Origin: Microbacterium aurantiacum | GTDB lineage: Bacteria > Actinomycetota > Actinomycetes > Actinomycetales > Microbacteriaceae | Assembly: GCF_002872075.1 (NCBI RefSeq) | Contig: NZ_PGGU01000021.1 | Span: 1-41,787, forward strand | Direction: 5' to 3' | DNA length: 41,787 nucleotides | In this document: one piece after another, positions 7,804-15,425 of the stretch | Layout: each line of letters opens with the position of its first letter | Numbering within the stretch: the first letter of the stretch is position 1 | Position numbers and translations under genes: made by a program | Notes under the pieces: generated by a model | Told to the model about the DNA's origin: nothing | Database searches by the model: none | What the model saw: the letters and a program-made list of their open reading frames with translations, nothing else

Positions 7804-8208
7804 TCAGCCCTGCCTCCGCGGGTTGTGCATGAACTCCAGGCGGATGCCGTTGTCGTCCTCGACGAAAGCGGCGTAGTAGCGGTCGTTGAACCGTGGATAG
7901 AGCTTCGGTTCCCGCACGGCCGTCCAGCCCGCATCCAGCGCGATGCCGTGCAGTCGATCGACCTCGTCACGCGAATCGACCGCGAACGCGAGGTGCTGCC
8001 AGCCTACGGTGCCGTGCACGTGCGGACCCGTGCCCTTCTCGTGCGGCGCGAAGATGATGATCTCGGTCTCGTCGCCGCAGTGCCAGGACATGCCCTGCTC
8101 CGCCTCGCCGCCGTATGTGTAGCCGAGCGCCTCGAGGACGGGATGGAACTGGGCGCGCCCGCGCGCGAGGTCATCGACGGTGACACCGAGATGATCGAGA
8201 AGAGCCAT
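7804..8208 (-). CDS. VOC family (glyoxalase-like) protein
   Basis: A 134-residue single-domain vicinal oxygen chelate protein. It starts LLDHLGVTVDDLARGRAQFHPVLEALGY, with His6 in the usual first metal-ligand position. His56 or His58 region residues (GPHVHGTVGWQHLAFAV) and Glu127 (IRLEFMHNP) could complete a metal site as in glyoxalase-type dioxygenases. Many such actinobacterial proteins are annotated only by fold, and no substrate can be given. A 7-bp hairpin (8210-8231) directly abuts the start codon on the reverse strand, and AAGACT lies 6 nt before the ATG, a weaker leaderless -10. Confidence 0.82.
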   Translation of the reverse strand: MALLDHLGVTVDDLARGRAQFHPVLEALGYTYGGEAEQGMSWHCGDETEIIIFAPHEKGTGPHVHGTVGWQHLAFAVDSRDEVDRLHGIALDAGWTAVREPKLYPRFNDRYYAAFVEDDNGIRLEFMHNPRRQG

Positions 8209-8209
8209 G

Positions 8210-8231
8210 CGGCCAGTCTTGCGGCTGGCCG
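8210..8231 (-). terminator. hairpin between the small membrane protein gene and the VOC gene
   Basis: CGGCCAG (8210-8216) and CTGGCCG (8225-8231) are perfect 7-bp complements around an 8-nt loop. It lies 36 nt past the stop of the reverse-strand gene ending at 8267 and one base before the next ATG. It could terminate the upstream gene or, if transcribed with the next, hide its start. Confidence 0.4.
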
Positions 8232-8266
8232 GAGGTGTGGCAAACCGCGTCGGACGCGGCTGCGAC

Positions 8267-8470
8267 TCAGAGCTCGATGCCGTGATCCTCGTCGTTGACG
8301 CCGGTGTTGCGCCCGCGGCGGGATTCGAAGCCGAGGAACCACACCAGCCAGACGATCGCGGCGAGCAGTAGGCCGAGCCAGACGTTCTGCAGGATCAGGC
8401 CCACCACGACGCCGACGACGAGCAGTCCGATCGTGCCGATCAGGCGGATGCCGATGCGCGGGTTGGTCAT
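8267..8470 (-). CDS. 67-residue two-helix membrane protein
   Basis: A small hypothetical protein with two adjacent hydrophobic helices (about residues 8-25 and 30-46: LIGTIGLLVVGVVVGLIL and LGLLLAAIVWLVWFLGF) and a charged C-terminal tail (ESRRGRNTGVNDEDHGIEL) that probably stays in the cytoplasm. The first helix holds many Gly/Val residues, as in packing helices. TATGCT stands 6 nt before ATG 8470, the leaderless arrangement that recurs in this window and supports the gene being real. No function is recognisable. Confidence 0.7.
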   Translation of the reverse strand: MTNPRIGIRLIGTIGLLVVGVVVGLILQNVWLGLLLAAIVWLVWFLGFESRRGRNTGVNDEDHGIEL

Positions 8471-8500
8471 GGGCTCAGCATAACCAGCGCGCGGTCCGGC

Positions 8501-9457
8501 TCAGCGGTCGCGGTGGTCTTCGGGCGCGAGGCGCGGCCCGCGGCGGGGCTCCCGGATGCCGCTGCGGAGGATCAGGCGGATGACGCGCTGCCGCTGGCCT
8601 GCCCACGGGGTGAGGAGTTCGAGCATCCCGTCGTCGTCGACGCGCTTGCCGACGAGCGCGAAGCCGACCTCGTGCGCGAGGTGGAAGTCGCCGACACTCA
8701 CCGCATCAGGATCGCCGAGCGCGCGGATGCGGGTCTCCGCCGCCGTCCACACCCCGACACCGGGAAGGCTCGTGAGCACGCGGTCGCGGTCCGCGGGGGC
8801 AACGGTGCGGAGCGCCCTGGCCACGCTGTCGCCACGTTCCGCAGCGCGGACGATCGTCTTCGACTGCGGCGGCTGCACGCCGGCGCGATGCCACGACCAC
8901 GACGGGATGCGCCGCCAGCCTGCCGGGTCCGGCGGCGCGAACATCGGCCGCGGCGTGGGGCCGGGGGCGCGGATGCCGAAGCGGGAGACCAGCCAGCGCC
9001 AGGCGCCGAACGCCTGCATGGCGGTGACCTTCTGCTCGAGGATCGAGCAGGCCAGCGCATCGAACACCTCATCGGTGCGAGTGAGACGCAGACCGGGATT
9101 GCGCCGCGCCGATTCCGCGATCACCGGATGCCGCGCCGCGTCGAGCGGCTCCGGATCATCGGCGCTGCCGCACAGTCGCGGAACGGTCGCAAGGGCGAAT
9201 TCCGCACCCGCACCCCAGGCGGTGGCTCTGACCTCGCCGGAGACAGAGCGCAGCGCGAGCGTCGCGGCGCCGTCGGGTGTGCGCAGCGCGCGCCAGATCA
9301 CGGCGCCGTCGACCACCATGGTCGGATCGGTGCCACCGCGTCGCAGCACGCCGACCGTGGCTCCCAGATCGACGAGGTGCGCGGGTCGGTAGGTCGTCTC
9401 CAGCGGGGCGCCGGGGTGCGCGGCATCGGCCGGCCCGGCATCCGCTGTCAACGTCAT
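8501..9457 (-). CDS. HhH-GPD DNA glycosylase, AlkA-like
   Basis: A 318-residue DNA repair glycosylase like AlkA/3-methyladenine DNA glycosylase II, which excises alkylated bases. The helix-hairpin-helix is LPGVGVWTA (231-239), followed by the catalytic Asp, probably Asp257 in VSVGDFHL. The helix FDALACSILEQKVTAMQAFGAWRWLV corresponds to the conserved segment before the HhH. The N-terminal 100 or so residues form the AlkA-like beta domain. A Cys-rich Fe-S loop as in EndoIII is absent, consistent with the AlkA type. The ATG at 9457 has TAGGGT 6 nt upstream, so the mRNA is probably leaderless. The C-terminus is a basic, disordered-looking tail (REPRRGPRLAPEDHRDR). Confidence 0.88.
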   Translation of the reverse strand: MTLTADAGPADAAHPGAPLETTYRPAHLVDLGATVGVLRRGGTDPTMVVDGAVIWRALRTPDGAATLALRSVSGEVRATAWGAGAEFALATVPRLCGSADDPEPLDAARHPVIAESARRNPGLRLTRTDEVFDALACSILEQKVTAMQAFGAWRWLVSRFGIRAPGPTPRPMFAPPDPAGWRRIPSWSWHRAGVQPPQSKTIVRAAERGDSVARALRTVAPADRDRVLTSLPGVGVWTAAETRIRALGDPDAVSVGDFHLAHEVGFALVGKRVDDDGMLELLTPWAGQRQRVIRLILRSGIREPRRGPRLAPEDHRDR

Positions 9458-9495
9458 GCGCCCACCCTACGTCGCGGGCCTGACACTCGTGCTCT

Positions 9496-9581
9496 GTTCA
9501 CGACTCAGGAGAAGTGCGCCGATTCGGCCGGAGATCGGCCGGCACCGGGTTCACTGCGACTGATCTTCCTGAGTTATGAAC
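9496..9581. repeat. 86-nt repeat element, copy 1, with 15-nt terminal inverted repeats
   Basis: GTTCACGACTCAGGA (9496-9510) faces TCCTGAGTTATGAAC (9567-9581): 13 of 15 positions are complementary. The interior is GC-rich and not coding. It shares ends and exact length with the copy at 9612-9697. Together the two copies fill most of the 250-base gap between the glycosylase and the winged-helix gene. Confidence 0.75.
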
Positions 9582-9611
9582 GTCGACGATCCGATGACTT
9601 CGGGTGACGCA

Positions 9612-9697
9612 GTTCACAATTCCTCAGAAATGCGGTGCAAGCCACCCGCGACCTGCTGCATGGCCGTGGCAGACGCGATTATTGAGGAGTTGTGAAC
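9612..9697. repeat. 86-nt repeat element, copy 2, with 15-nt terminal inverted repeats
   Basis: GTTCACAATTCCTCA (9612-9626) faces TGAGGAGTTGTGAAC (9683-9697), complementary at 14 of 15. The outer GTTCACRAYTC is shared with copy 1, while the inner four bases differ (CTCA against AGGA) with matching changes in the opposite arm, so pairing is kept. Confidence 0.75.
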
Positions 9698-9707
9698 GAC
9701 GACAGAC

Positions 9708-10409
9708 TCAGAACCGGTCGGGCGAGGGGGTGCCGTGGCCGTAGCGGATCACGACGTCGGCGTGCCGGTCGAAGCGGTAGCCGATGCCGCGGACGGTGCG
9801 CACGATGTCCTCGTAGCGACCGAGCTTCGCGCGCAGGCGACGCACGTGCACGTCGATCGTGCGCTCACCCGGGGTCTCGTCGTCCTGCGCCTGCCAGAGG
9901 GCGGAGACGAGCTCGGTGCGCTCGATGGTGCGTCCTTCACGGAGAACCAGGTACTGGAGGAGCTCGAACTCCTTGTAGGTGAAAGCGGCCGACTCGCCGT
10001 CGATGAGCACGCGCTTGCGCGAGATGTCGACGGTCACGCCGCCCTCGGTGCTCGCGGCCTCTTCTTCTGCGGCGGCCTTGGTGCGGGCGATGGCACCCGG
10101 CTCCTGCAGGGCGAGGCGCACGACGTCGAGGTCGCGGCCGCCGGACCCATGCGGGGCGAGGGCGACGGTGGCGTGCGTCTCGGCGCCGGGGGCGAGCTCG
10201 GCCAGAGTGCGGCGGAGCGCGTCGACGAGGACGGGGAGGCTGACCCCGGCCTCAGCGGCCTTGATCTCGTCGAGGCCGACGTAGAGGGCGAAGCCGCGGG
10301 GGGAGCGGGCCGCGGGAAGATCGGCCGCGACCGGCTGCTCCGGCTGTGCGCGGACGGTGCGGATCGGGGCGGTGACGGCGGGACGCTCGAGGAGTGCGAT
10401 GTTCGACAT
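9708..10409 (-). CDS. OmpR/PhoB-type winged-helix regulator without receiver domain
   Basis: A 233-residue transcription factor. Residues about 135-225 are a Trans_reg_C winged helix (FTYKEFELLQYLVLREGRTIERTEL, RTIDVHVRRLRAKLGRYEDIVRTVRGIGYRF), the DNA-binding fold of PhoB. The N-terminal half is not a receiver: there is no acidic pocket or phospho-Asp. Instead it has a small domain (FALYVGLDEIKAAEAGVSLPVLVDALRRTLAEL) of unknown role, followed by an Ala/Glu-rich linker (KAAAEEEAAS). It is an orphan with no kinase nearby. AAGGA lies 9 nt before ATG 10409. The transcript probably starts near 10661, giving a 250-nt leader with an upstream ORF, so expression is likely controlled after initiation. 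Confidence 0.85.
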   Translation of the reverse strand: MSNIALLERPAVTAPIRTVRAQPEQPVAADLPAARSPRGFALYVGLDEIKAAEAGVSLPVLVDALRRTLAELAPGAETHATVALAPHGSGGRDLDVVRLALQEPGAIARTKAAAEEEAASTEGGVTVDISRKRVLIDGESAAFTYKEFELLQYLVLREGRTIERTELVSALWQAQDDETPGERTIDVHVRRLRAKLGRYEDIVRTVRGIGYRFDRHADVVIRYGHGTPSPDRF

Positions 10410-10414
10410 GATGA

Positions 10415-10540
10415 TGAGTCCTTGGGACAGTGAGCCGATGCGGCTCTGATGCGTTGCATGAATGACCGGGCGAGCCGGGACGCGAGCAAAAGGGTGGATG
10501 CTCGGGGACTCAGTCGTCGCAGATCGCGAGGAACCGAGTC
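10415..10540 (-). promoter_or_regulatory. candidate SD-sequestering leader structure of the winged-helix gene
   Basis: Read on the reverse strand, GACTCGG (10540-10534) lies just after the upstream ORF, followed by TGAGTCC (10512-10506) and CCGAG (10505-10501), then GGACTCA (10421-10415), which overlaps the AAGGA ribosome site. TGAGTCC is perfectly complementary (7 bp) to GGACTCA, so it can mask the ribosome site. GACTCGG can pair either with GAGTC inside that element or with CCGAG. This resembles a sequestor/anti-sequestor set. It was found by eye and not folded by program. Confidence 0.4.
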
Positions 10541-10559
10541 GTACGGGGTGGCTGTTCGT

Positions 10560-10661
10560 TCAGCGACACATTCGGCAACACATGCCAACGCGACCGGGCA
10601 TCATCATCCCGGCAGTCCTGTTCGCCTCCTGGGCGGACAAAGGGCGTGCGTTGGTGGTCAT
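10560..10661 (-). CDS. candidate leaderless upstream ORF ending in Cys codons
   Basis: A 33-codon ORF from ATG 10661 to TGA 10560. It begins MTTNARPLSAQE and ends GMCCRMCR, with three Cys in the last six residues. Its ATG is 7 nt past a CATACT -10 that has a perfect TTGACA -35. Cys-rich, leaderless small ORFs ahead of genes are an established cysteine-sensing device in mycobacteria, where ribosome stalling at Cys codons changes expression downstream. That this ORF acts so on the winged-helix gene 150 nt downstream is inference. A longer reverse frame across the same DNA starts inside the promoter and is less likely. Confidence 0.5.
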   Translation of the reverse strand: MTTNARPLSAQEANRTAGMMMPGRVGMCCRMCR

Positions 10662-10668
10662 GGGAGGA

Positions 10669-10698
10669 AGTATGTCGGATCGTGTCGGCCCGTGTCAA
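10669..10698 (-). promoter_or_regulatory. TTGACA-N18-CATACT promoter
   Basis: On the reverse strand TTGACA (10698-10693) is followed after 18 bases by CATACT (10674-10669). The expected start is about 10661, the A of the upstream ORF. It is one of the best sigma-70-like promoters in the window. The rest of the 330-base gap (10410-10738) holds the upstream ORF, the leader structure and, on the forward strand, the TAATCT box at 10726-10731 for the acetyltransferase. Confidence 0.65.
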
Positions 10699-10738
10699 AA
10701 CGGATCATTCGTGCAGACCCCGGCGTAATCTGGTGCAG

Positions 10739-11047
10739 GTGACCGGTTCCACCATCGTCGACGGCTTCATCCTCACCGATGAGAAGGATGCTTCGCGCTA
10801 CACGCTCATGCGCGATGGAGTGCTGGTGAGCGTGCTCGACTATCGCGACGACGGACGAACGCTCGCACTCACCCGGGCGTTCACGGTCCCGACTTTCCGC
10901 GGTCACGGGCATGCGGCACGCGTCGTCGAGGGCGCCGTCGCCGACATCGAGAGCCGCGGCGACCGCAAGGTCGATCCCGTCTGCTGGTACGTGGCGGACT
11001 GGTTCGCCGCGCACCCGGAGCACGCGTACCTCCTCCGTCGCCGCTGA
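10739..11047 (+). CDS. NATD1-type GNAT acetyltransferase
   Basis: A 102-residue minimal N-acetyltransferase of the YjdJ/NATD1 type (PF14542). It has the short core DASRYTLMRDGVLVSVLDYRDDGRTLALTRAFTVPTFRGHGHAARVVEGAV, where FRGHGHAA is the acetyl-CoA pyrophosphate loop (RGxGxA). It ends in a conserved Cys-Trp segment (DPVCWYVADWFAAHPEHAYLL). I chose GTG 10739, which has TAATCT 7 nt upstream (leaderless); an ATG at 10646 would add 31 unrelated residues across the opposing promoter. Substrates of this family are unknown. Confidence 0.82.
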   Translation: MTGSTIVDGFILTDEKDASRYTLMRDGVLVSVLDYRDDGRTLALTRAFTVPTFRGHGHAARVVEGAVADIESRGDRKVDPVCWYVADWFAAHPEHAYLLRRR

Positions 11048-11149
11048 GATCCGTCGTGTGACGCCGTGTTACGACGCGGGTCGACTTCTTCCTGGCCTGC
11101 TGCGGCACGCCTGAGAGGCAATGTCCGTGCCCCTTCGTAGCGTGTGAGT

Positions 11150-12319
11150 ATGCGAATCCTGCACACGTCCGACTGGCATATCGGCCGCACCTTCCATGGC
11201 ACCTCGACCATGGATGCGCTGGCCGAGGTGCTGACGGCGCTCACCGAGCAGGTTCGCGACAACGCCGTCGACGTGGTCGTCGTCGCCGGCGACGTCTTCG
11301 ATTCGGCCACTCCCGCCGGCCCCGCCTACACGCTCCTCGGCGACACCCTCGTCGCTCTGCACGAGACCGGCGCCAGGGTGATCGTCACCAGCGGCAACCA
11401 CGATTCCGCCGCGCGCCTCGGCTTCCAGGCCCGGCTGCTGCGCGACGGCATCCATGTGCTCACCGATCCGCTCGCCATCGGCACGCCGATCACGATCGAT
11501 GACGCCGATGGCCCGGTGCGGTTCTTCGGCATTCCGTACCTCGAGCCGGCGATCGTCCGTCAATACTGGCCGGACGGCGATTCGGAGGGGCGGCAACTGC
11601 GCACCCAGGCGCAGACGATGGCGCACGCGATGGAGCTCGTCAGAGACGGGATGGCCGCGCATGCGGGGCGTTCTGTCGTGATCGCGCACTGCTTCGCCGC
11701 CGGCGTCGACGCCACGGCCGGTCTCGAGCGCGAGGTGCGGCAGGGTGGGCTCGACGTCGTGCCGCTGAGCGTGTTCGACGGTCCCGACTACGTCGCCCTC
11801 GGGCACATCCACGGGCGGCAGCAGCTCAGTGAGCGTGTTCGCTACGCGGGCGCCCCGCTGCACTACAGCTTCGGCGAGCAGCACAAGGAACGCGGCTCGT
11901 GGATCATCGAGCTCGACGCGGCAGGACTCGCCGCCGTCGATTGGATGCCGCTCCCGTTGCCGCGACGACTCGTCACATTGACGGGAACGCTCGATGAGAT
12001 CCTCTCCTCCGGCAACATCTCGGCGCATGCACAGGACTGGGTCTGCGCGATCTACACCGACGGGCTCCCGCAGCGTGAGCCGATGCGAAGGCTGCGGGAG
12101 CAGTACCCGTACTGCGCGATGGTGCAGCATCAGCCCGACGTCGATACAGCGGCCGACGAACGCTCGTATTCGCAGCGGCTGAGGGCCGCCGCGACCGACA
12201 CCGACCGCATCGAGGCGTTCCTCGAGCACGTCCGTGCGGGCCGGGGTGCGACCGAGCGTGAGAGCGAACTCATCCGCGAGGTGCTCGATGACCGGGTGCG
12301 TGCGGAGGCGCTCGTGTGA
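11150..12319 (+). CDS. sbcD: SbcD nuclease subunit
   Basis: A 389-residue Mre11-like metallophosphoesterase, the nuclease partner of SbcC. The complex opens DNA hairpins and processes blocked ends. Metal-site motifs are in order: HTSDWHIG (Asp8, His10), VVAGDVFD, TSGNHD, IAHCF and LGHIHGRQ. Start: TAGCGT (11138-11143) lies 6 nt before ATG 11150, a leaderless arrangement; a GTG 6 nt earlier is in frame and cannot be excluded. The gene is followed after 34 nt by sbcC. Length is normal for the family. Confidence 0.95.
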   Translation: MRILHTSDWHIGRTFHGTSTMDALAEVLTALTEQVRDNAVDVVVVAGDVFDSATPAGPAYTLLGDTLVALHETGARVIVTSGNHDSAARLGFQARLLRDGIHVLTDPLAIGTPITIDDADGPVRFFGIPYLEPAIVRQYWPDGDSEGRQLRTQAQTMAHAMELVRDGMAAHAGRSVVIAHCFAAGVDATAGLEREVRQGGLDVVPLSVFDGPDYVALGHIHGRQQLSERVRYAGAPLHYSFGEQHKERGSWIIELDAAGLAAVDWMPLPLPRRLVTLTGTLDEILSSGNISAHAQDWVCAIYTDGLPQREPMRRLREQYPYCAMVQHQPDVDTAADERSYSQRLRAAATDTDRIEAFLEHVRAGRGATERESELIREVLDDRVRAEALV

Positions 12320-12353
12320 TCCGGAGACTCGTCGTGATCGGGAGCAGCGACTG

Positions 12354-15300
12354 ATGCGGTTGCATCGACTGGAGATCGAGGGGTTCGGGCCGTTCCGTTC
12401 GCGTCAGTTCGTCGACTTCGACGCATTCGCCGACGACGGCATCTTCCTCATCGCCGGGCGCACCGGCGCGGGCAAGTCGAGCATCCTCGACGCGGTGTGC
12501 TTCGGCCTCTACGGGGGAGTGCCCCGGTACGAGAGCGGTGACAAGCGGCTGCGCAGCGACCACTGCGAGCCCGACGACATCTCCGAGGTGGTCGTCGAGT
12601 TCAGCACGACCGGCGGGCGCTTCCGCGTCACACGGTCACCCGAGTATCTCCGCACGGCGAAGCGCGGCGGAGGCCTGACGAAACAGGCGCAAGCCGTCGC
12701 ACTCGAGGAGCGGACCGATGCCGGATGGATCGGCCGGGCCGCACGGGCCGTCGACGTCGGGAACGAGCTCGACACGATCCTGCAGTTGAGCCGCGAGCAG
12801 TTCCTGCAGGTCATCCTGCTCGCGCAGAACCGGTTCTCAGAGTTCCTGCTCGCGAACAGCAAAGACAGGCAGGCGCTGCTGCGCAAGCTCTTCGGCACCG
12901 AGCGATTCGAAGACGTCCAGGCACGTTTCGACGAGCGACGGCGAGCCTCGGAGCAGGCACTCGGCGCGCGAACGGCCGCCGTGACAGCTCGAGTCGAGGA
13001 GGCCGAACGACTCGTCACGGTCGAAGACCTCTGGGGCTCGGGCGCTCCCGATGCGGAGGCGGGCGATGCCGCGTCGGTCGCCGAGGAGACGACCGCGCCG
13101 GCTCTGGGGATGCCGTCCGGCGCGTCGATGACCACGACGGAGCGGATCGAGGCGCTGCGACGCGCGGCGGCCCGCGCCGCCTATCGCGCTGAGCGCCGCT
13201 CTGCCGAGCGGGACGACGCCGAGCGCACCCTGGCCCTGGCCGATGCCGCACTGGTCGATCTTCGAGAGCAGTTCGTCGCGCAGACGGAACGCGATCGAGC
13301 CCGATCGGCCCTGGCAGCGCTGGAGGCGGAGCAGCCGAGGATCGACGAGGCCCGACGCACCCTCGACCGAGCCCGGACCGCCGAGATACTCCGTGGGGTG
13401 GTCGACGCGGTGGTGCGCGCAACGACCGCGGAGTCCGCATCCGCTGCTGTCGTCGATCGTGCTCGTCTCGCATGGCGGGCGACCGGCGTCGATCTCGACG
13501 ACGAGTCCGTCGTCGAGCTGCAGAGCTGGGCATCCGACCTCACCCGAGAGAGCGGGCACTGGCAGCGCGCTGCCGATCTCGAGTCGAGTTCCTCCGCTCG
13601 CCGGGCACAGCTGGACTCGGCGCGACAGGCCGTGGATGCCGCGGCTCGCCACGTGGAGCGCGTCGACGAGGAGCGCGCAGAACTTCCCGCGCTGATCACC
13701 CGACTGACCGAAGAGCGCGATACGGCACGGCGCAGCGCGGATCGCCTGGACGGCCTCACGCGGCTGCGCGATCAGGCGACCGCCCGCCGCGCGGCCGTAC
13801 GAGAGGCCGAACGGCTCAAGGCGGAGAAGGCGGTCGCAGAACGGGAGAGAGCGGCGGCGAACCGCGCGCTGGCCACGGCTCAGTCCGTGCTGGCGGAGCT
13901 GCTGCAGAGGCGCCTCGACGGGTACGCGGGCGAGCTCGCCACCACGTTGACGGCCGACGAACCGTGCCCCGTCTGCGGCTCGGCTGAGCATCCGGCTCCT
14001 GCCGCGCACACCGATCCGATCTCCGCCGAAGACGTCGAGCGGGCCGAGGCGGAGCGCGATGCAGCGACAGGTCGTGAACGCCGGATCGTCGAACGTCTCG
14101 CTGCGCTGGGGGCAGAACTCGCCGTTGCGATCGCCGGAGCGGACGGTCGCTCGGATGCTCAGGCCGAGGAGGAGCTGGAAACCGCGTCCGCCACCCTCGC
14201 CGAAGCGGCGACGGTCGCCGCTCGTGTCGCCGCCCTCGACGACGAACTGAACGAGGCGACGGCTCGGGGCGGCGTGCTCGAACGTCAGCACGCCGAAGCG
14301 GCATCCGCACTCGCCACCGCGCGGGAGTCCCTCGCCGCGCGAGAGGAGACCGAGCGCGAAGCCACCGCGTCGATCCAGGCGGCCCGCGGAGACGCCGAGT
14401 CCGTCGCTGCCCGTCTGGAAGAGGCGCGCACACGGATCGCCGCCGCTTCGGCCCTGGCATCCGCGCTCAACGAGCACGCGCAGCGGATCGCGGCCCTTGC
14501 CGAGGCCGACGCGGCGCTGGGCGCGGCACTCGAGAAGTCGGCGTTCGACGATGTCTCCGAAGTCGCCGTCGCACTGCGTTCCCCTGCGGAGCAGGCTGCA
14601 CTGGAACAGAGCGTCACGACGCACACAGTGCAGCGCGAGAAGGAGAAGGGAGTGCTGCTGCCGCTCGAGATGCGAGCCCTCCCGGAGGACCGGATCGACA
14701 TCGCGCCCGCCGAGGAAGCAGCGGCAGCAGCGAGATCGCGATGGATTTCGGCGATGGAGGCCGCCGAACGCGCCGGCGCCACCGTCGAGCGGCTGAAGGA
14801 CCTCATCGAGTCGGCAGCGGCAGAGCACGCCGCCAGCGCGGGTCAGGCCGCGGACCACGAGATCCTGCAGAACCTTGCCGACACCCTCGCCGGACGCGGC
14901 GCGAACACCCGCAAGATGACTCTCGAGACGTTCGTCCTCGCTGCCGAGCTCGAAGAGATCGTCCGCGCCGCGAACCAACGACTGAACGACATGTCCACGG
15001 GGCGTTACCAGTTGCAGCACTCCGATGCGCTCGCGGCGCGGGGAGCGGCATCCGGCCTCGGCATCGTGGTGTTCGACGCGTTCACCGGCCAGACCCGTCC
15101 CGCTCAGTCGTTGTCCGGCGGGGAGACCTTCCTCAGCTCACTGGCGCTCGCGCTCGGCCTCGCCGAGGTGGTGACGGCGCGGGCCGGCGGCATCCGTCTC
15201 GACACCCTGTTCATCGACGAAGGCTTCGGCTCCCTCGACGGCGACACGCTCGACATCGCCATGCGCACACTCGACGAGCTGCGTCAGGGCGGGCGCACCG

Positions 15301-15401
15301 TCGGCGTGATCAGTCACGTCGAGGCGATGCAGGAGCAGATCCCAGCGCAGCTGACCGTGCGGGCGCTGGCGAACGGGCCGAGCGTCATCGAGACGCGCTG
15401 A
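12354..15401 (+). CDS. sbcC: SbcC ATPase subunit
   Basis: A 1015-residue SMC-like ATPase. Walker A is GRTGAGKSS (35-43); long Ala/Glu/Arg-rich coiled coils flank the zinc hook CPVC (Cys538, Cys541), where two molecules join. The ABC signature SLSGGE is near 920 and Walker B LDTLFIDEGFGSLD follows. The Q-loop segment LLAQNRFSEFLLA is present. ATG 12354 has GGAG 9 nt upstream; the frame is open further 5' but overlaps sbcD. Near the stop, GACGCG (15392-15397) can pair with CGCGTC (15408-15413), a weak shared terminator with the convergent nucleosidase gene. It acts with SbcD in hairpin and break processing. Confidence 0.95.
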   Translation: MRLHRLEIEGFGPFRSRQFVDFDAFADDGIFLIAGRTGAGKSSILDAVCFGLYGGVPRYESGDKRLRSDHCEPDDISEVVVEFSTTGGRFRVTRSPEYLRTAKRGGGLTKQAQAVALEERTDAGWIGRAARAVDVGNELDTILQLSREQFLQVILLAQNRFSEFLLANSKDRQALLRKLFGTERFEDVQARFDERRRASEQALGARTAAVTARVEEAERLVTVEDLWGSGAPDAEAGDAASVAEETTAPALGMPSGASMTTTERIEALRRAAARAAYRAERRSAERDDAERTLALADAALVDLREQFVAQTERDRARSALAALEAEQPRIDEARRTLDRARTAEILRGVVDAVVRATTAESASAAVVDRARLAWRATGVDLDDESVVELQSWASDLTRESGHWQRAADLESSSSARRAQLDSARQAVDAAARHVERVDEERAELPALITRLTEERDTARRSADRLDGLTRLRDQATARRAAVREAERLKAEKAVAERERAAANRALATAQSVLAELLQRRLDGYAGELATTLTADEPCPVCGSAEHPAPAAHTDPISAEDVERAEAERDAATGRERRIVERLAALGAELAVAIAGADGRSDAQAEEELETASATLAEAATVAARVAALDDELNEATARGGVLERQHAEAASALATARESLAAREETEREATASIQAARGDAESVAARLEEARTRIAAASALASALNEHAQRIAALAEADAALGAALEKSAFDDVSEVAVALRSPAEQAALEQSVTTHTVQREKEKGVLLPLEMRALPEDRIDIAPAEEAAAAARSRWISAMEAAERAGATVERLKDLIESAAAEHAASAGQAADHEILQNLADTLAGRGANTRKMTLETFVLAAELEEIVRAANQRLNDMSTGRYQLQHSDALAARGAASGLGIVVFDAFTGQTRPAQSLSGGETFLSSLALALGLAEVVTARAGGIRLDTLFIDEGFGSLDGDTLDIAMRTLDELRQGGRTVGVISHVEAMQEQIPAQLTVRALANGPSVIETR

Positions 15402-15425
15402 GACGACCGCGTCGCCCCAGGCGGA

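Noticed and set aside
10510..10698. A 62-codon reverse-strand frame covering the upstream ORF
   Set aside because: Its start lies within the TTGACA -35 element, so it would not be on the transcript in full. The 33-codon frame starting at the predicted transcript 5' end fits better.
10672..10728. An 18-codon forward ORF with a good GGAGG box before the acetyltransferase
   Set aside because: The GGAGG and ATG fall in the opposing promoter (-10 read backwards). The acetyltransferase has its own -10 at the end of this ORF, so it is probably not transcribed.
12837..15020. A long reverse-strand frame opposite sbcC
   Set aside because: Antisense to the SbcC coiled coils; the composition mirrors the sense codons and no family is recognisable.
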